From the NCBI GenBank assembly GCA_023451735.1, contig JAEXYH010000057.1, positions 1-64,000 of the forward strand: a stretch of 64,000 nt of DNA, given 5' to 3'. This document shows, one piece after another, positions 15,764 through 24,315 of the stretch. A program made the position numbers and the translations under genes. This DNA comes from Pseudomonadota bacterium. GTDB taxonomy: Bacteria; Pseudomonadota; Alphaproteobacteria; Rhizobiales; Rhizobiaceae. Under the pieces are notes generated by a model. That model ran no database searches, was not told where the DNA came from, and was given only the letters and a program-made list of their open reading frames with translations. Positions within the stretch are counted from its first letter, which is position 1; the number at the start of each line of letters is the position of its first letter.

Positions 15764-16831
15764 TCAGACCATGAGCGGGAGCAACTGGCTGCCCTGCCTT
15801 TTGATCTCCTCAAGATATGGAGTGTCGGAGAGCACGAAATGGCTGATGCCAAGCGCCTGATATTTGAGCAACGAGCGTGCGACATCCTCCGCCGAGCCGA
15901 CCAGCCAAGTCGTGCCGGCACCACCGCCGCCGAACTTGCCTGGCGCAGTATAGAGGTTATCGTCCAGGACGTCGCCCTTGCTGGCAAGGTCGAGCAATCG
16001 CTGCTGGCCGAAAGCGACGCTATGGCGGTGATCTTGCCAGCTTCCCGCCGCGCCCTCCGCCATCTTAGCAACTTTGGCTTCAGCATCCGCCCAAGCCTGA
16101 GCCGTCGAGTCGCGAACAAGCGTGGTGATCCTTAGCCCGAATTCGAGCGGCGGCAAGTCGCGATCGAGTGCCTTGCTTAATTGCTTTAGCCGTTCCATCC
16201 GTTCTTGCACGCCATCAAGTGGTTCGCCCCAGAATAGTTGCACATCGGCCTCGGTGGCGGCTACCTGCTCCGCCGCCGGTGAGGCGCCGCCGAAATAGAG
16301 TTTGGGGTGGCGGCGATCGCCTACCCGTTCCAACCGCGGCATCACGGTCGAGCCGGTGACTTCGAAATATTCGCCACGGAGGGTGACGTCTTCTTCCGTC
16401 CACAGCCTGCGGGTCAGCCGCATGAATTCCTTCGTGCGGGCATAGCGCTGCGCCTGGTCACCTTCTTGGTCGCCATAGGCCGCGAGCGCATCCGGTCCGG
16501 AAACGACATTGACGCGTACGCGGCCACCACTCAGATGGTCGAGCGTTGCAGCGGCGGATGCGAAGTTCGCAGGTTTCCAGTAACCGGGCCGAACCGCAAT
16601 CAGCGGCTCAAATGTGGTGGTGCGCGCAACAAGCGCGGTCGCGACTGTGAATGTGTCCGGTCGCCCCCAGCCGGTGCCGAGAAGGGCACCCTTCCAGCCA
16701 TAGTCCTCCATGGCTTTGGCTTGACCTGTCAGCGTGTCCAAACTGTTGTGGTTCGGGTCGACCACATCGCCGCGGTGACCTGACTTGATGTCATTTGGAA
16801 TGTACCAGAGGAATTCGGCTTGGTTGCTCAT
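15764..16831 (-). CDS. LLM-class flavin-dependent monooxygenase, SsuD-like
   Basis: A 355-residue TIM-barrel flavoprotein of the bacterial luciferase-like family, closest in pattern to alkanesulfonate monooxygenase SsuD (LIAVRPGYWKPANFASAAATLDHLSGGRVRVNVVSG). SsuD uses reduced FMN and oxygen to release sulfite from sulfonates. The ATG at 16831 overlaps the stop of the dehydrogenase gene (ATGA), fixing the start. It is the last gene of an operon with a TauABC/SsuABC-type importer, which supports a sulfonate role. Other LLM enzymes act on thioethers, nitriles or chelators, so the substrate remains open. A partner flavin reductase is not present in this operon. Confidence 0.88.
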   Translation of the reverse strand: MSNQAEFLWYIPNDIKSGHRGDVVDPNHNSLDTLTGQAKAMEDYGWKGALLGTGWGRPDTFTVATALVARTTTFEPLIAVRPGYWKPANFASAAATLDHLSGGRVRVNVVSGPDALAAYGDQEGDQAQRYARTKEFMRLTRRLWTEEDVTLRGEYFEVTGSTVMPRLERVGDRRHPKLYFGGASPAAEQVAATEADVQLFWGEPLDGVQERMERLKQLSKALDRDLPPLEFGLRITTLVRDSTAQAWADAEAKVAKMAEGAAGSWQDHRHSVAFGQQRLLDLASKGDVLDDNLYTAPGKFGGGGAGTTWLVGSAEDVARSLLKYQALGISHFVLSDTPYLEEIKRQGSQLLPLMV

Positions 16832-17838
16832 GATCGATCCGTCACCTGATTTCGAAGTTTTCCCTCGTCGAGCAACAATCTGACCGTTTTCGCCGCGTTG
16901 CGGCGCATCTCGATTGCGGCGTGATCGGAATAAAAGGCGTTGTGCGGGGTGATGACCAACCGCCCGGCAAGCCAGTTTTCGCGATTGCGCCATGCCGTCA
17001 GCAGAGGATGATCGCCGGGAGGCTCTTTGACCAGCGTGTCGATCGCGGCAGCAGCCACCTGATGGTTGCGCAAGGCGTTTTCGAGCGCATCGAGATCGTT
17101 CATCAGCTCTCCGCGGGCGGTGTTGACGACGATCGCCCCCGGCTTCAGGCGGGAAAGACCATCGGCGTTGAGAAGGCCGCGGGTCTCCTCCGTCGCCGGG
17201 CAATGGAGCGTCACCACATCCGATTGGGTGAGAAGGTCTTCCAGCCGGTCGGTGCGCTCGTAGCCTATTGCTTTCTCATGTCCAGGAGGCTGGCCTGGAT
17301 CATAACCGAGGATACGGAAGCCGAAGGGCTTCAAGCGGTTGACCACGGCCGTGCCGATCCTTCCGACGCCGACCACACCGACCGTTGTCCTGTTTGAACG
17401 GGAAAGCGGCTTGAGGGTATGGATCTGCCAGCCGGACGTATATCCTCGTGAATGGGCATCGTGCTCCCAGAGCTTCCGATTAAGGGAGAGGATCATCGCC
17501 ATTGCATGGTCGGCAACTTCCTCGGTGCCGTAATCGGGATTGTTTGCAAACGGGATGCCGGCGGCGGCAAGTGCGGATAGGTCGATCTTCTCGTAACCGA
17601 CGCCATAAGGTACCACACCTCTGCAGCGGGTAAGGTGAGCAATGCTTTTCGGCCCGAGCCGAGCGCCCCAGACCATCAGCGCATCGAGCCGTGCCAGACG
17701 ATCCGGGACGAAGGACGTTTCATCGGAGCTGGCAAAGAAGTCGATCTCGACATCGTTGCCAAGCAGGTCCGCTTCCAGATCGGGCTCGCCGATCATGTGG
17801 TCGGTTATGCCGACAACATATCTCCGCTCTGCTGTCAT
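16828..17838 (-). CDS. D-2-hydroxyacid dehydrogenase
   Basis: A 336-residue NAD-dependent dehydrogenase of the D-isomer family. It has the NAD-binding GVGRIG motif (residues 157-162), the catalytic Arg in VNTARGEL, the Glu region after VAAAAIDTLVKEPPG and the catalytic His in ITPHNAF. Family members interconvert D-2-hydroxy acids and 2-oxo acids. The ATG at 17838 lies just before the first beta strand, where family members begin; an ATG 12 codons earlier would overlap the permease gene. Its position between the sulfonate-type importer and the monooxygenase suggests it processes a 2-oxo acid or aldehyde-acid formed after desulfonation, which is inference. Confidence 0.87.
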   Translation of the reverse strand: MTAERRYVVGITDHMIGEPDLEADLLGNDVEIDFFASSDETSFVPDRLARLDALMVWGARLGPKSIAHLTRCRGVVPYGVGYEKIDLSALAAAGIPFANNPDYGTEEVADHAMAMILSLNRKLWEHDAHSRGYTSGWQIHTLKPLSRSNRTTVGVVGVGRIGTAVVNRLKPFGFRILGYDPGQPPGHEKAIGYERTDRLEDLLTQSDVVTLHCPATEETRGLLNADGLSRLKPGAIVVNTARGELMNDLDALENALRNHQVAAAAIDTLVKEPPGDHPLLTAWRNRENWLAGRLVITPHNAFYSDHAAIEMRRNAAKTVRLLLDEGKLRNQVTDRS

Positions 17839-17855
17839 ACTGGATAATCCCGGCG

Positions 17856-18758
17856 CTAGCGCGTCATTCCCCATTTCGCGACCGTCCGCTTTTCAAGTTC
17901 GCGAAACAGCACGTTTTCGACCAGAAGGCCGAACAGAATGACCATGATCAGACCGGCAAAAACCCGGTCGGTATAGAGTTCGTTGCGGTTCTGGAAGATG
18001 TACCAGCCGAGCCCGCCCCGCCCAGAAGACGCCCCGAAAACGAGTTCGGCGGCGATCAGCGTGCGCCAGGCGAAGGCCCAGCCAATCCTGAGGCCTGCGA
18101 TTATCGAAGGCAGCGCCGCCGGCACAAGGATCAGCAGGACATAACGCAGCCCTCGCAGGCCGTAATTGCGGCCCGCCATGCGTAGTGTTTCCGGCACGCC
18201 GGTAAAGCCGGTATACATATTGAGCGCCAGCGGCCAGAGGACCGAGTGGATCAGCACGAAGACTAGGCTCGCTTGGCCGAGGCCAAACCACAGCAGCGCG
18301 AGCGGCAGCAGCGCGATCGGCGGCAGGGGGTTGAGCATGGATGTCAGCGTTGACAGAAGGTCCCGCCCGACCTGGGTGGAAACCGCTACGGATGTCAGGA
18401 CGAAGGCAAGCACGACGCCTGCCGCGTAGCCTTTTATCAGGACCTCCAGCGAGTTCACGGCGCGGGCGGGGATGACACCGCTCAGCGTGTCCTCCACCAA
18501 TGCCTGGATCGCTGCGGAAAAAGGTGGCAGCAGCAGCGGGTTCGCCTGAAGCCTGGCAGCAACTTCCCACAGCAAGGCAAGACAGACCAGGATCAGGGTT
18601 TTGCGCAGCCATGCGCGCTGCCAGATACGCTTGTGCCACGGCAGGGCCTGCTCACGTGTCGTGTCGGCCAGCGCTTCAAGTGGGCGCTCATATTCGGGCC
18701 GGACAGGCGGTGTCGGCCGCATCCCTGCTTCTAAGCTGGTGCGGAAAACGTCACTCAT
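17856..18758 (-). CDS. ABC importer permease, SsuC/TauC type
   Basis: A 300-residue inner membrane permease with a cytoplasmic N-terminus and six or so membrane helices. The coupling segment (RMAGRNYGLRGLRYVLLILVP) and the ELVFGASSGRGGLGW loop are typical of the nitrate/sulfonate/taurine group. The start at 18758 (MSDVFRTSL) overlaps the ATPase stop by 8 bases; upstream in-frame codons lie inside the ATPase gene. It belongs with the ATPase and binding protein of the same operon. Confidence 0.9.
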   Translation of the reverse strand: MSDVFRTSLEAGMRPTPPVRPEYERPLEALADTTREQALPWHKRIWQRAWLRKTLILVCLALLWEVAARLQANPLLLPPFSAAIQALVEDTLSGVIPARAVNSLEVLIKGYAAGVVLAFVLTSVAVSTQVGRDLLSTLTSMLNPLPPIALLPLALLWFGLGQASLVFVLIHSVLWPLALNMYTGFTGVPETLRMAGRNYGLRGLRYVLLILVPAALPSIIAGLRIGWAFAWRTLIAAELVFGASSGRGGLGWYIFQNRNELYTDRVFAGLIMVILFGLLVENVLFRELEKRTVAKWGMTR

Positions 18759-19575
18759 CGCCGGCTCCATTCGTTGCATCCTCGAACAGAAGCCGGTGAA
18801 TACGGTTCGCGGCGTCTTGGAATCGCGGGCTTCCGCCGCTTGCCAAATCCCACTCATGGCTGTTGATCTCGGCGCGCATGCGGCCCGGGTGTGGCGAAAG
18901 AAGCGCTATCCGATTGCCGACCATAAGCGCTTCGTCAATGGAGTGGGTGACGAACAGCAGGGTGAAGCGCACTTCTTCCCACAGTGCGAGAAGCTCTTCC
19001 TGCATCTTGCGCCGTGTCAGGGCGTCCAATGCGGCGAAGGGTTCGTCCATCAGGAGCACGCGCGGTTCCATGGCGAGTGCGCGGGCGATGGCTACGCGTT
19101 GCTTCATGCCACCGGAAAGCGTGTTCGGATAGGCATCGGCGAAACGCGTGAGACCGACTTTCTCGATATAATGTTCGGCGCGGTCCCTGGCTTCGCGGCG
19201 GCCGAGCCGGCCGGAGACCCGCAGCGGAAACGCGACGTTCTCGCGAACGGTCTTCCACGGTGGCAACTGGTCGAATTCCTGGAAGACGACAAGGCGATCC
19301 GGGCCAGGCCCTTCTACAGGATGTCCGTCGAGCAAGATCCTGCCTTCACGCGGCGGAATGAAGCCGCCCACGGCCTTCAGCAATGTAGACTTACCGCAGC
19401 CTGAAGCCCCAAGCAGGATGAAACGATCGGCCTCCCATACATCGAAGCTGACATTTTGCGTGGCGCGCACTACCCGGTCGGGTGATTGATACTCCAGCGT
19501 CACGCCTTCTACCGAAAGAAGGGGCAGGGCAAGCGATGCTGCATTCTCCGGCTGAGGCGATGTCATGGTGTCCAT
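18751..19575 (-). CDS. ABC importer ATPase, SsuB/TauB type
   Basis: A 274-residue ATP-binding subunit. Walker A (GASGCGKST), Q-loop (FQEFDQLPPW), signature (LSGGMKQR), Walker B (LLMDEPFAALD) and switch His (VTHSIDEA) are intact. The SGGMKQR form and short length are typical of the sulfonate/taurine/nitrate group rather than the spermidine group. The ATG at 19575 is chosen because GGAACGAG precedes it directly. It lies 78 bp downstream of the binding protein gene. Confidence 0.9.
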   Translation of the reverse strand: MDTMTSPQPENAASLALPLLSVEGVTLEYQSPDRVVRATQNVSFDVWEADRFILLGASGCGKSTLLKAVGGFIPPREGRILLDGHPVEGPGPDRLVVFQEFDQLPPWKTVRENVAFPLRVSGRLGRREARDRAEHYIEKVGLTRFADAYPNTLSGGMKQRVAIARALAMEPRVLLMDEPFAALDALTRRKMQEELLALWEEVRFTLLFVTHSIDEALMVGNRIALLSPHPGRMRAEINSHEWDLASGGSPRFQDAANRIHRLLFEDATNGAGDE

Positions 19576-19653
19576 TCTCGTTCCATTCAAATTGCAAACC
19601 CGCAAACGGCCCATCAGGCCGGTTGCGGGTCAAGAAGGTTTGAGGAATGGCTA

Positions 19654-20688
19654 TCAGCCGCCGTTCTCGCCATGGGCTTCTTCGAAGAAATACTCTTTCC
19701 AGGAACCGGCTTCCGTCTTCAGAACGCCAAGCTTGTGCAGTTCTTTGGCATAAACGAAGGTGTTTTGTGCAGTGATGGTGAAGTCGTTTTCCGGATCGTT
19801 GATGATCTCCAGCACAAGCTGTGGCGACAGTTTGGAATTTTGCTGACGGATGAAGGTTTCCGCTGCCTTTTCCTTGTTGGCATTGATCCACGTCGCAGCT
19901 TCGTGCAGTGCGGCATATAAGGCGGCATAGGTCTTCGGGTTGTCGTCATGAAATGCCGTGCTGGTGTAGAGCACGTTGAATGTCGCTGGCCCGCCGAGAA
20001 TGTCGTAGGAACTAATGACCTTGTGCACCGCCTTGTTGCCCTGCAGGGCCTGATAATAGAACGGGGCCGAAGAGAAGTGCGAGTTTACCTCGGTAGCCCC
20101 CGAGATGAGCGCCGCGGTGGCGTCCGGATGGGGTAGGCTAATGGAAATCTGGTCGAGTTTCTGGAAATTGTTCTGGCCGAAGAGCTTCGCCGCCTCGATC
20201 TGCAGCGTGCGCGACTGGAAGCCGACGCCTGCGGCAGGCACAGCGATGCGATCCTTCTCGCTAAAATCTTCCAGTGTTTTGACGTCGGGATTGGTCGTGA
20301 TGAGATAGTTCGGCAGTGAGCCGAGCGCTGCGACCAGCTTGACGTTCCCCTTGGTGCGATCCCACATTGTCAATGCCGGGGGCACGCCGGCGGACACGAT
20401 ATCGAGATTGTTGGCGAGCAGTGCCTCATTCATGGCGGTGGCACCAGAAATGCTGGCCCAGTCCACCTCGATGTCGAGACCGGCTTCTTTGCCATGCTTT
20501 TCGATGAGCTTCTGGTCGCGGATGACGTCGAGGATCAGATAGGCAATGCCGAACTGCTGCGCGATCCGAATTTTTCCTTCGGCAGCTGCAGGCCCTGATC
20601 CCAAGGCGATGGAGAGAGCGGCTAGTCCCGCCAAAAGGCTCCCGCGACTTATTCTGACGCCCAAGGTCGTAAGGCCAGTCGCCCTCAT
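19654..20688 (-). CDS. ABC importer binding protein, SsuA/TauA type
   Basis: A 344-residue periplasmic binding protein of the nitrate/sulfonate/taurine class. It begins with a basic region and a hydrophobic signal sequence ending near GSGPAAAEG, then the mature domain (KIRIAQQFGIAYL, SGATAMNEALLANNLDIVSAG). The ATG at 20688 was preferred over the GTG two codons earlier because AGGAG is well spaced before it. It is the first gene of a five-gene operon that ends with the LLM monooxygenase, so it probably defines the substrate; a sulfonate is likely from family and context, not proven. Confidence 0.9.
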   Translation of the reverse strand: MRATGLTTLGVRISRGSLLAGLAALSIALGSGPAAAEGKIRIAQQFGIAYLILDVIRDQKLIEKHGKEAGLDIEVDWASISGATAMNEALLANNLDIVSAGVPPALTMWDRTKGNVKLVAALGSLPNYLITTNPDVKTLEDFSEKDRIAVPAAGVGFQSRTLQIEAAKLFGQNNFQKLDQISISLPHPDATAALISGATEVNSHFSSAPFYYQALQGNKAVHKVISSYDILGGPATFNVLYTSTAFHDDNPKTYAALYAALHEAATWINANKEKAAETFIRQQNSKLSPQLVLEIINDPENDFTITAQNTFVYAKELHKLGVLKTEAGSWKEYFFEEAHGENGG

Positions 20689-21131
20689 GAACACTCTCCT
20701 GAAAAAGTTGACGCTGATCTGAGGCTCGCCGTCCTGCAGATAAGGGTAAGGACCTAGGATCGCTCAACCCAGGTCCCGGCCCTCGAGAGGCTAGGAACTT
20801 CCACCGTGTCGAGCAACGTGACATGTTCTATTGTGGATGCCGATATGAGAGCGAAATCGCTCCGTCGCGCTGAAAATCGAAAAAACCACCTCGCGCGTGT
20901 GCGGAGCCTCCTAAAAAGGTTTTTTGCTAAAATAACGATAGCCGGCGACTATGCACCAGTCGATCTCCCCGCCAGTTTTCGACTGGCATGAACATGATCT
21001 CAGTGGCGGGAGCATCAACGGCTGCAGGAATCATTTTTCGCTTCCGCTTAGGAAACCGCAAAAATCTATCTTTCCAATTTTGAATATTGGATCCATCTTT
21101 ATGTGAATATCGAATATAGGTTTCTCTGCAC
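20689..21131. promoter_or_regulatory. Divergent promoter region with tandem repeats
   Basis: This 443-bp gap separates the sulfonate-type operon (minus) from the second FMO operon (plus) and holds no gene I can support. Features visible: GGACCT at 20750-20755 with AGGTCC at 20771-20776; a small hairpin GCCAGT/ACTGGC at 20971-20987; and two similar AT-rich elements, TGAATATTGGAT at 21081 and TGAATATCGAAT at 21104, 23 bp apart, just before the FMO start. The last pair is spaced like tandem sites on one face of the helix and is a candidate operator. Confidence 0.4.
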
Positions 21132-22601
21132 TTGTCCTCGTCCCCTCTCTCGCTTGCCGTTTTGGAAACGCGCCTCGAACAAGATCTTCGATGGTTGAAC
21201 CTGCCTGTAAAGGCTTGGATGCCTGCCGGTTATGGAGATGGTGAGAGTGTACTCGATGTCGCAGTCATCGGTGGAGGCCTTTGCGGTCTCGTCACGCTTG
21301 CGGCGTTGCAGAGAACCGGCGTTTTCAACGCCCGGGCCTTTGATCGTGCGCCGCGGGGAAAAGAAGGTCCGTGGATCACCTATGCCCGCATGGAAACCCT
21401 GCGGACCCGCAAGGAGGCGGCAGGCCCGGCGCTCGGCATCCCCTCGCTCACCTTCCGGGCCTGGTTTGAGGCCCAGTTCGGTGCGCAGGCCTTTCTCGAC
21501 ATGGATCTCATTCCCCGTGCGAAGTGGATGGAATATCTCGTCTGGTATCGCCGCGTTCTTGAGCTCGATGTCGTAAACGATTGCGCATTGACCGGGATCG
21601 CCTTCCGACCGGACGGCCTGATCGCTTTGACGTTTGCACGTGGGGATACCCAGGAAAATGTGCTTGCACGCCGCGTCGTTCTAGCAACGGGGCTGGACGG
21701 ACTGGGCGCACCTGTCATGCCGCCGGTTGCCGCTCGCGTTTCACCGCGTTTCGTACGCCATGGTGCCGATCTGATTGATATGGCGGCCCTCAAGGGCAAG
21801 CGGGTCGCCGTGGTCGGAGCAGGTGCATCGGCGATGGACAATGCCGCCGCCGCCCTCGAGGCCGGTGCGGCCCGCGTTGATATCTTTGTCCGTCGTGCCG
21901 ATATTCCCCGCGTTGACAAGTTCACCGGCATCGGCAGCCAGGGCATGACGCAGGGATATCTCGGTCTGCCCGACGAAGACAAGTGGATCTATATGGTCGC
22001 CGGAGAGCGCGCCCAGATCCCGCCGCCGCGCCGCAGCGTGTTGCGCGTGTCTCGCCATGCCAATGCTTTCTTCCATCTCGCCAGCCCGATCGACGATCTG
22101 GCGGAAAACGGCGATGGCGTTGAACTCGTCACCCCAAAAGGCCGTTACGCAGCCGATCTTGTCATTTTCGCAACGGGCTTTTCCGTCGATCTCGACAAGC
22201 GGCCTGAATTTGCCGCGCTTGCCGGCAATTTCCAGACCTGGCGTGATGCCTATGCCCCGCCGCAAGGCTGGGAACATGACGGCATCGCGGCGATGCCCTA
22301 TCTGGGTGATGCCTTCGAATTTCGCCCGAAAGCCGGTCTCGATCCGGAGCTGGCGACAGCCGTCTCGCGCGTGACCTGTTTCGCCTATCCGGCCGTGACC
22401 ACGCATGGCAAGATCACCAGTGGCATTCCTTCGATCGGCGAGGGAGCGACACGGCTCGCGACCGGTCTTGCCCGTTCCTTGTTCGTCGATGATAGGGCCT
22501 ATCATCGAGATCGTTTCCTGAACTTTTCGACGCCCGAGCTTATGGGTGACGAATGGAGCGATGCCGACATTCATGAGGAGTTCACCCGTGCCCAAGCGTG
22601 A
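21132..22601 (+). CDS. FAD/NAD(P)-dependent monooxygenase
   Basis: A 489-residue flavoprotein. The FAD motif GGGLCG is at residues 47-52, after an unusual N-terminal segment of about 40 residues; the NADPH motif VVGAGASAMDNAA is in the middle; and an ATGF motif (VIFATGFSVDLDK) follows. It belongs to the FMO/Baeyer-Villiger-like group but shares little detail with the FMO at 4372. The start is uncertain: TTG at 21132 keeps the whole N-terminus, and the next in-frame ATG (21219) would cut 29 residues. It overlaps the next gene by 14 bases, so it leads an operon running to the carboxylesterase. Confidence 0.85.
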   Translation: MSSSPLSLAVLETRLEQDLRWLNLPVKAWMPAGYGDGESVLDVAVIGGGLCGLVTLAALQRTGVFNARAFDRAPRGKEGPWITYARMETLRTRKEAAGPALGIPSLTFRAWFEAQFGAQAFLDMDLIPRAKWMEYLVWYRRVLELDVVNDCALTGIAFRPDGLIALTFARGDTQENVLARRVVLATGLDGLGAPVMPPVAARVSPRFVRHGADLIDMAALKGKRVAVVGAGASAMDNAAAALEAGAARVDIFVRRADIPRVDKFTGIGSQGMTQGYLGLPDEDKWIYMVAGERAQIPPPRRSVLRVSRHANAFFHLASPIDDLAENGDGVELVTPKGRYAADLVIFATGFSVDLDKRPEFAALAGNFQTWRDAYAPPQGWEHDGIAAMPYLGDAFEFRPKAGLDPELATAVSRVTCFAYPAVTTHGKITSGIPSIGEGATRLATGLARSLFVDDRAYHRDRFLNFSTPELMGDEWSDADIHEEFTRAQA

Positions 22602-23229
22602 CGACGCGGCCGTGCTGCAGATCTTTTACGGCATTTCTTCGCCATGGGCCTATTTTGGCGCACAGAAAGCCGTGGCCGTTGCCCGCGACAACGGCGCCCG
22701 TGTGCATTTGCGGCCGATCCGCATCATCGAGGCGAATGGCGGCATCCCGCTGCGCAAGCGGCCGGATGCACGTCAGCTGTACCACGAGGTCGAACTGACA
22801 CGCTGGCGCACATATCTCGGCATGCCGCTGAACCTCAAGCCAAGATTTTATCCCTGCCGCACGATCGAAACGGCGGCGCAGGCAGTGATTGCCCTGCAGA
22901 AGGCCGGGCTCGACGCGATTTCGTTTTCGTTCGCCGTGCAGCGCGCCCTGTGGGCGGAAGATCGCGATATCGCCGATCTGGCCACCCTGAATGCGATTGC
23001 CCGCGAAACGGTGGGTGAGGACGCTGTTGCGCTGATCACCGATCCGCAGCCCGAGGACATCATTGCTGAATGGAACGGCAATCTCGCCGAGGCTGAGCGG
23101 CTCGGCATTTTCGGTACGCCGACCTATGTCCTCGACAATGAATTGTTCTGGGGCCAGGACCGTCTGGACTTTGTCGACCGCGCGTTCAAGGCCGGTCGGA
23201 ATATGAATGCATTGAAGGAGAGCGCGTGA
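22588..23229 (+). CDS. DsbA-fold protein, HCCA-isomerase-like
   Basis: A 213-residue thioredoxin-fold protein of the DsbA/kappa-GST group, resembling 2-hydroxychromene-2-carboxylate isomerase. The active-site loop is FYGISSPWAYFG, with Ser in place of the redox Cys-x-x-Cys, as in the glutathione-dependent isomerases, and the C-terminal GIFGTPTYVLDNELFWGQDRL segment is typical. The GTG at 22588 was chosen because GAGGAG lies seven bases upstream, inside the end of the FMO gene. Its stop shares one base with the start of the next gene. HCCA isomerases act in aromatic-ring degradation; whether this copy isomerises or conjugates is unknown. Confidence 0.85.
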   Translation: MPKRDDAAVLQIFYGISSPWAYFGAQKAVAVARDNGARVHLRPIRIIEANGGIPLRKRPDARQLYHEVELTRWRTYLGMPLNLKPRFYPCRTIETAAQAVIALQKAGLDAISFSFAVQRALWAEDRDIADLATLNAIARETVGEDAVALITDPQPEDIIAEWNGNLAEAERLGIFGTPTYVLDNELFWGQDRLDFVDRAFKAGRNMNALKESA

Positions 23230-24230
23230 TGACCGACGCGAAAAAGCTGCACGAAAGCGCCATCGTTGTCGATGGCCTCCAGACCTGCCAGTGGAGCCGC
23301 TCGATATTCGAGGAGATGCGCGCGGGCGGCCTGACCGCCGTCAACGTTTCGTCGCTTTTGTGGGAAAATTTTCGCGAGGGCATCGGTTACGTTTCGGAAT
23401 GGAAGCGTTTTCTGCGCGAGAACGACGACATTCTGCGTCCCGTCCGCACCGTCGCTGATATCCATGCCGCCAAGGCCGAAAACAAGACGGGCATCATCAT
23501 CGGTTGGCAGAATACTTCGCCTCTCGAAGACCAGCTCGATTATGTCGAGATCTTCAAGGATCTCGGCGTCGGCATCATGCAGCTGACCTACAATACCCAG
23601 AATTATTCCGGTGCCGGTTATCTGGAAGAAAACGACAGCGGCCTGACCGGATTTGGCAAGGAAGTGCTATCTGAGATGAACCGAGTCGGCATATTGTGCG
23701 ATCTCAGCCATGTCGGCGACAAGACCAGCGCCGATGTCATCGCGCAGTCCAAAAGCCCGGTTTGCATCTCCCATGTCCTGCCGCGCGCCCTGCGCGACGT
23801 GAAGCGCAACAAGCCGGATGAATTGTTTACCGCCTGCGCGGAAAAGGGCGGCCTCATCGGCATCAGCCTGTTTTCGCCGGGTCTCGCTGCCGGCAATGAT
23901 GCGACCGTCGACGACTATCTCGACGCCATGGCGTACATCATCAATCTTGTCGGTGAAGATCATGTCGGCGTCGGTACGGATTTTTCGCTCGATCGGCCGC
24001 GTCCCGGCCCGTGGCTGCTCTGGGCCAACAAGGACAAGGGGACGGCCCGAAAGCTGACCGAATTCGGCAGTGTCAAGATCAACAAGCCTAAGGGCATCGA
24101 ACGCATCACCGAGATGCCTAACCTGACGGCGCGTATGCTGGCGCGAGGTTGGAGCGAGGAACTGGTTCTGAAACTGTTGGGCGGCAACTGGCTGAGGGTT
24201 CTGGACAAGGCCTGGACGCCGACGGTGTGA
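23229..24230 (+). CDS. M19 membrane-dipeptidase-like protein with missing metal ligands
   Basis: A 333-residue protein of the renal dipeptidase (M19) amidohydrolase family. The two His ligands of the second metal site are kept (CDLSHVGDK and CISHVLPRAL), as is the late Asp (VGVGTDFSLD). The first-site His-x-Asp, normally DGHxD near the N-terminus, reads VVDGLQTCQW, and the bridging Glu, normally GxEG, reads IIGWQNTS. Three of the usual metal ligands are therefore absent, so it may bind one metal or have a different activity. It is joined to the preceding gene by a TGATG overlap and precedes a PotD-type binding protein. Confidence 0.82.
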   Translation: MTDAKKLHESAIVVDGLQTCQWSRSIFEEMRAGGLTAVNVSSLLWENFREGIGYVSEWKRFLRENDDILRPVRTVADIHAAKAENKTGIIIGWQNTSPLEDQLDYVEIFKDLGVGIMQLTYNTQNYSGAGYLEENDSGLTGFGKEVLSEMNRVGILCDLSHVGDKTSADVIAQSKSPVCISHVLPRALRDVKRNKPDELFTACAEKGGLIGISLFSPGLAAGNDATVDDYLDAMAYIINLVGEDHVGVGTDFSLDRPRPGPWLLWANKDKGTARKLTEFGSVKINKPKGIERITEMPNLTARMLARGWSEELVLKLLGGNWLRVLDKAWTPTV

Positions 24231-24315
24231 CTCCCGGCATCATGATGATCAAGGCCGGATGGCCGGCCGGGGATTATTGGGGCAGCGCTGCTGCCCATCA
24301 ATTGGAGAGACTGAC

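Noticed and set aside
16832..17203. An N-terminal extension of 124 residues on the LLM monooxygenase
   Set aside because: It is the off-frame reading of the dehydrogenase gene; the ATGA overlap at 16828-16831 gives the natural start.
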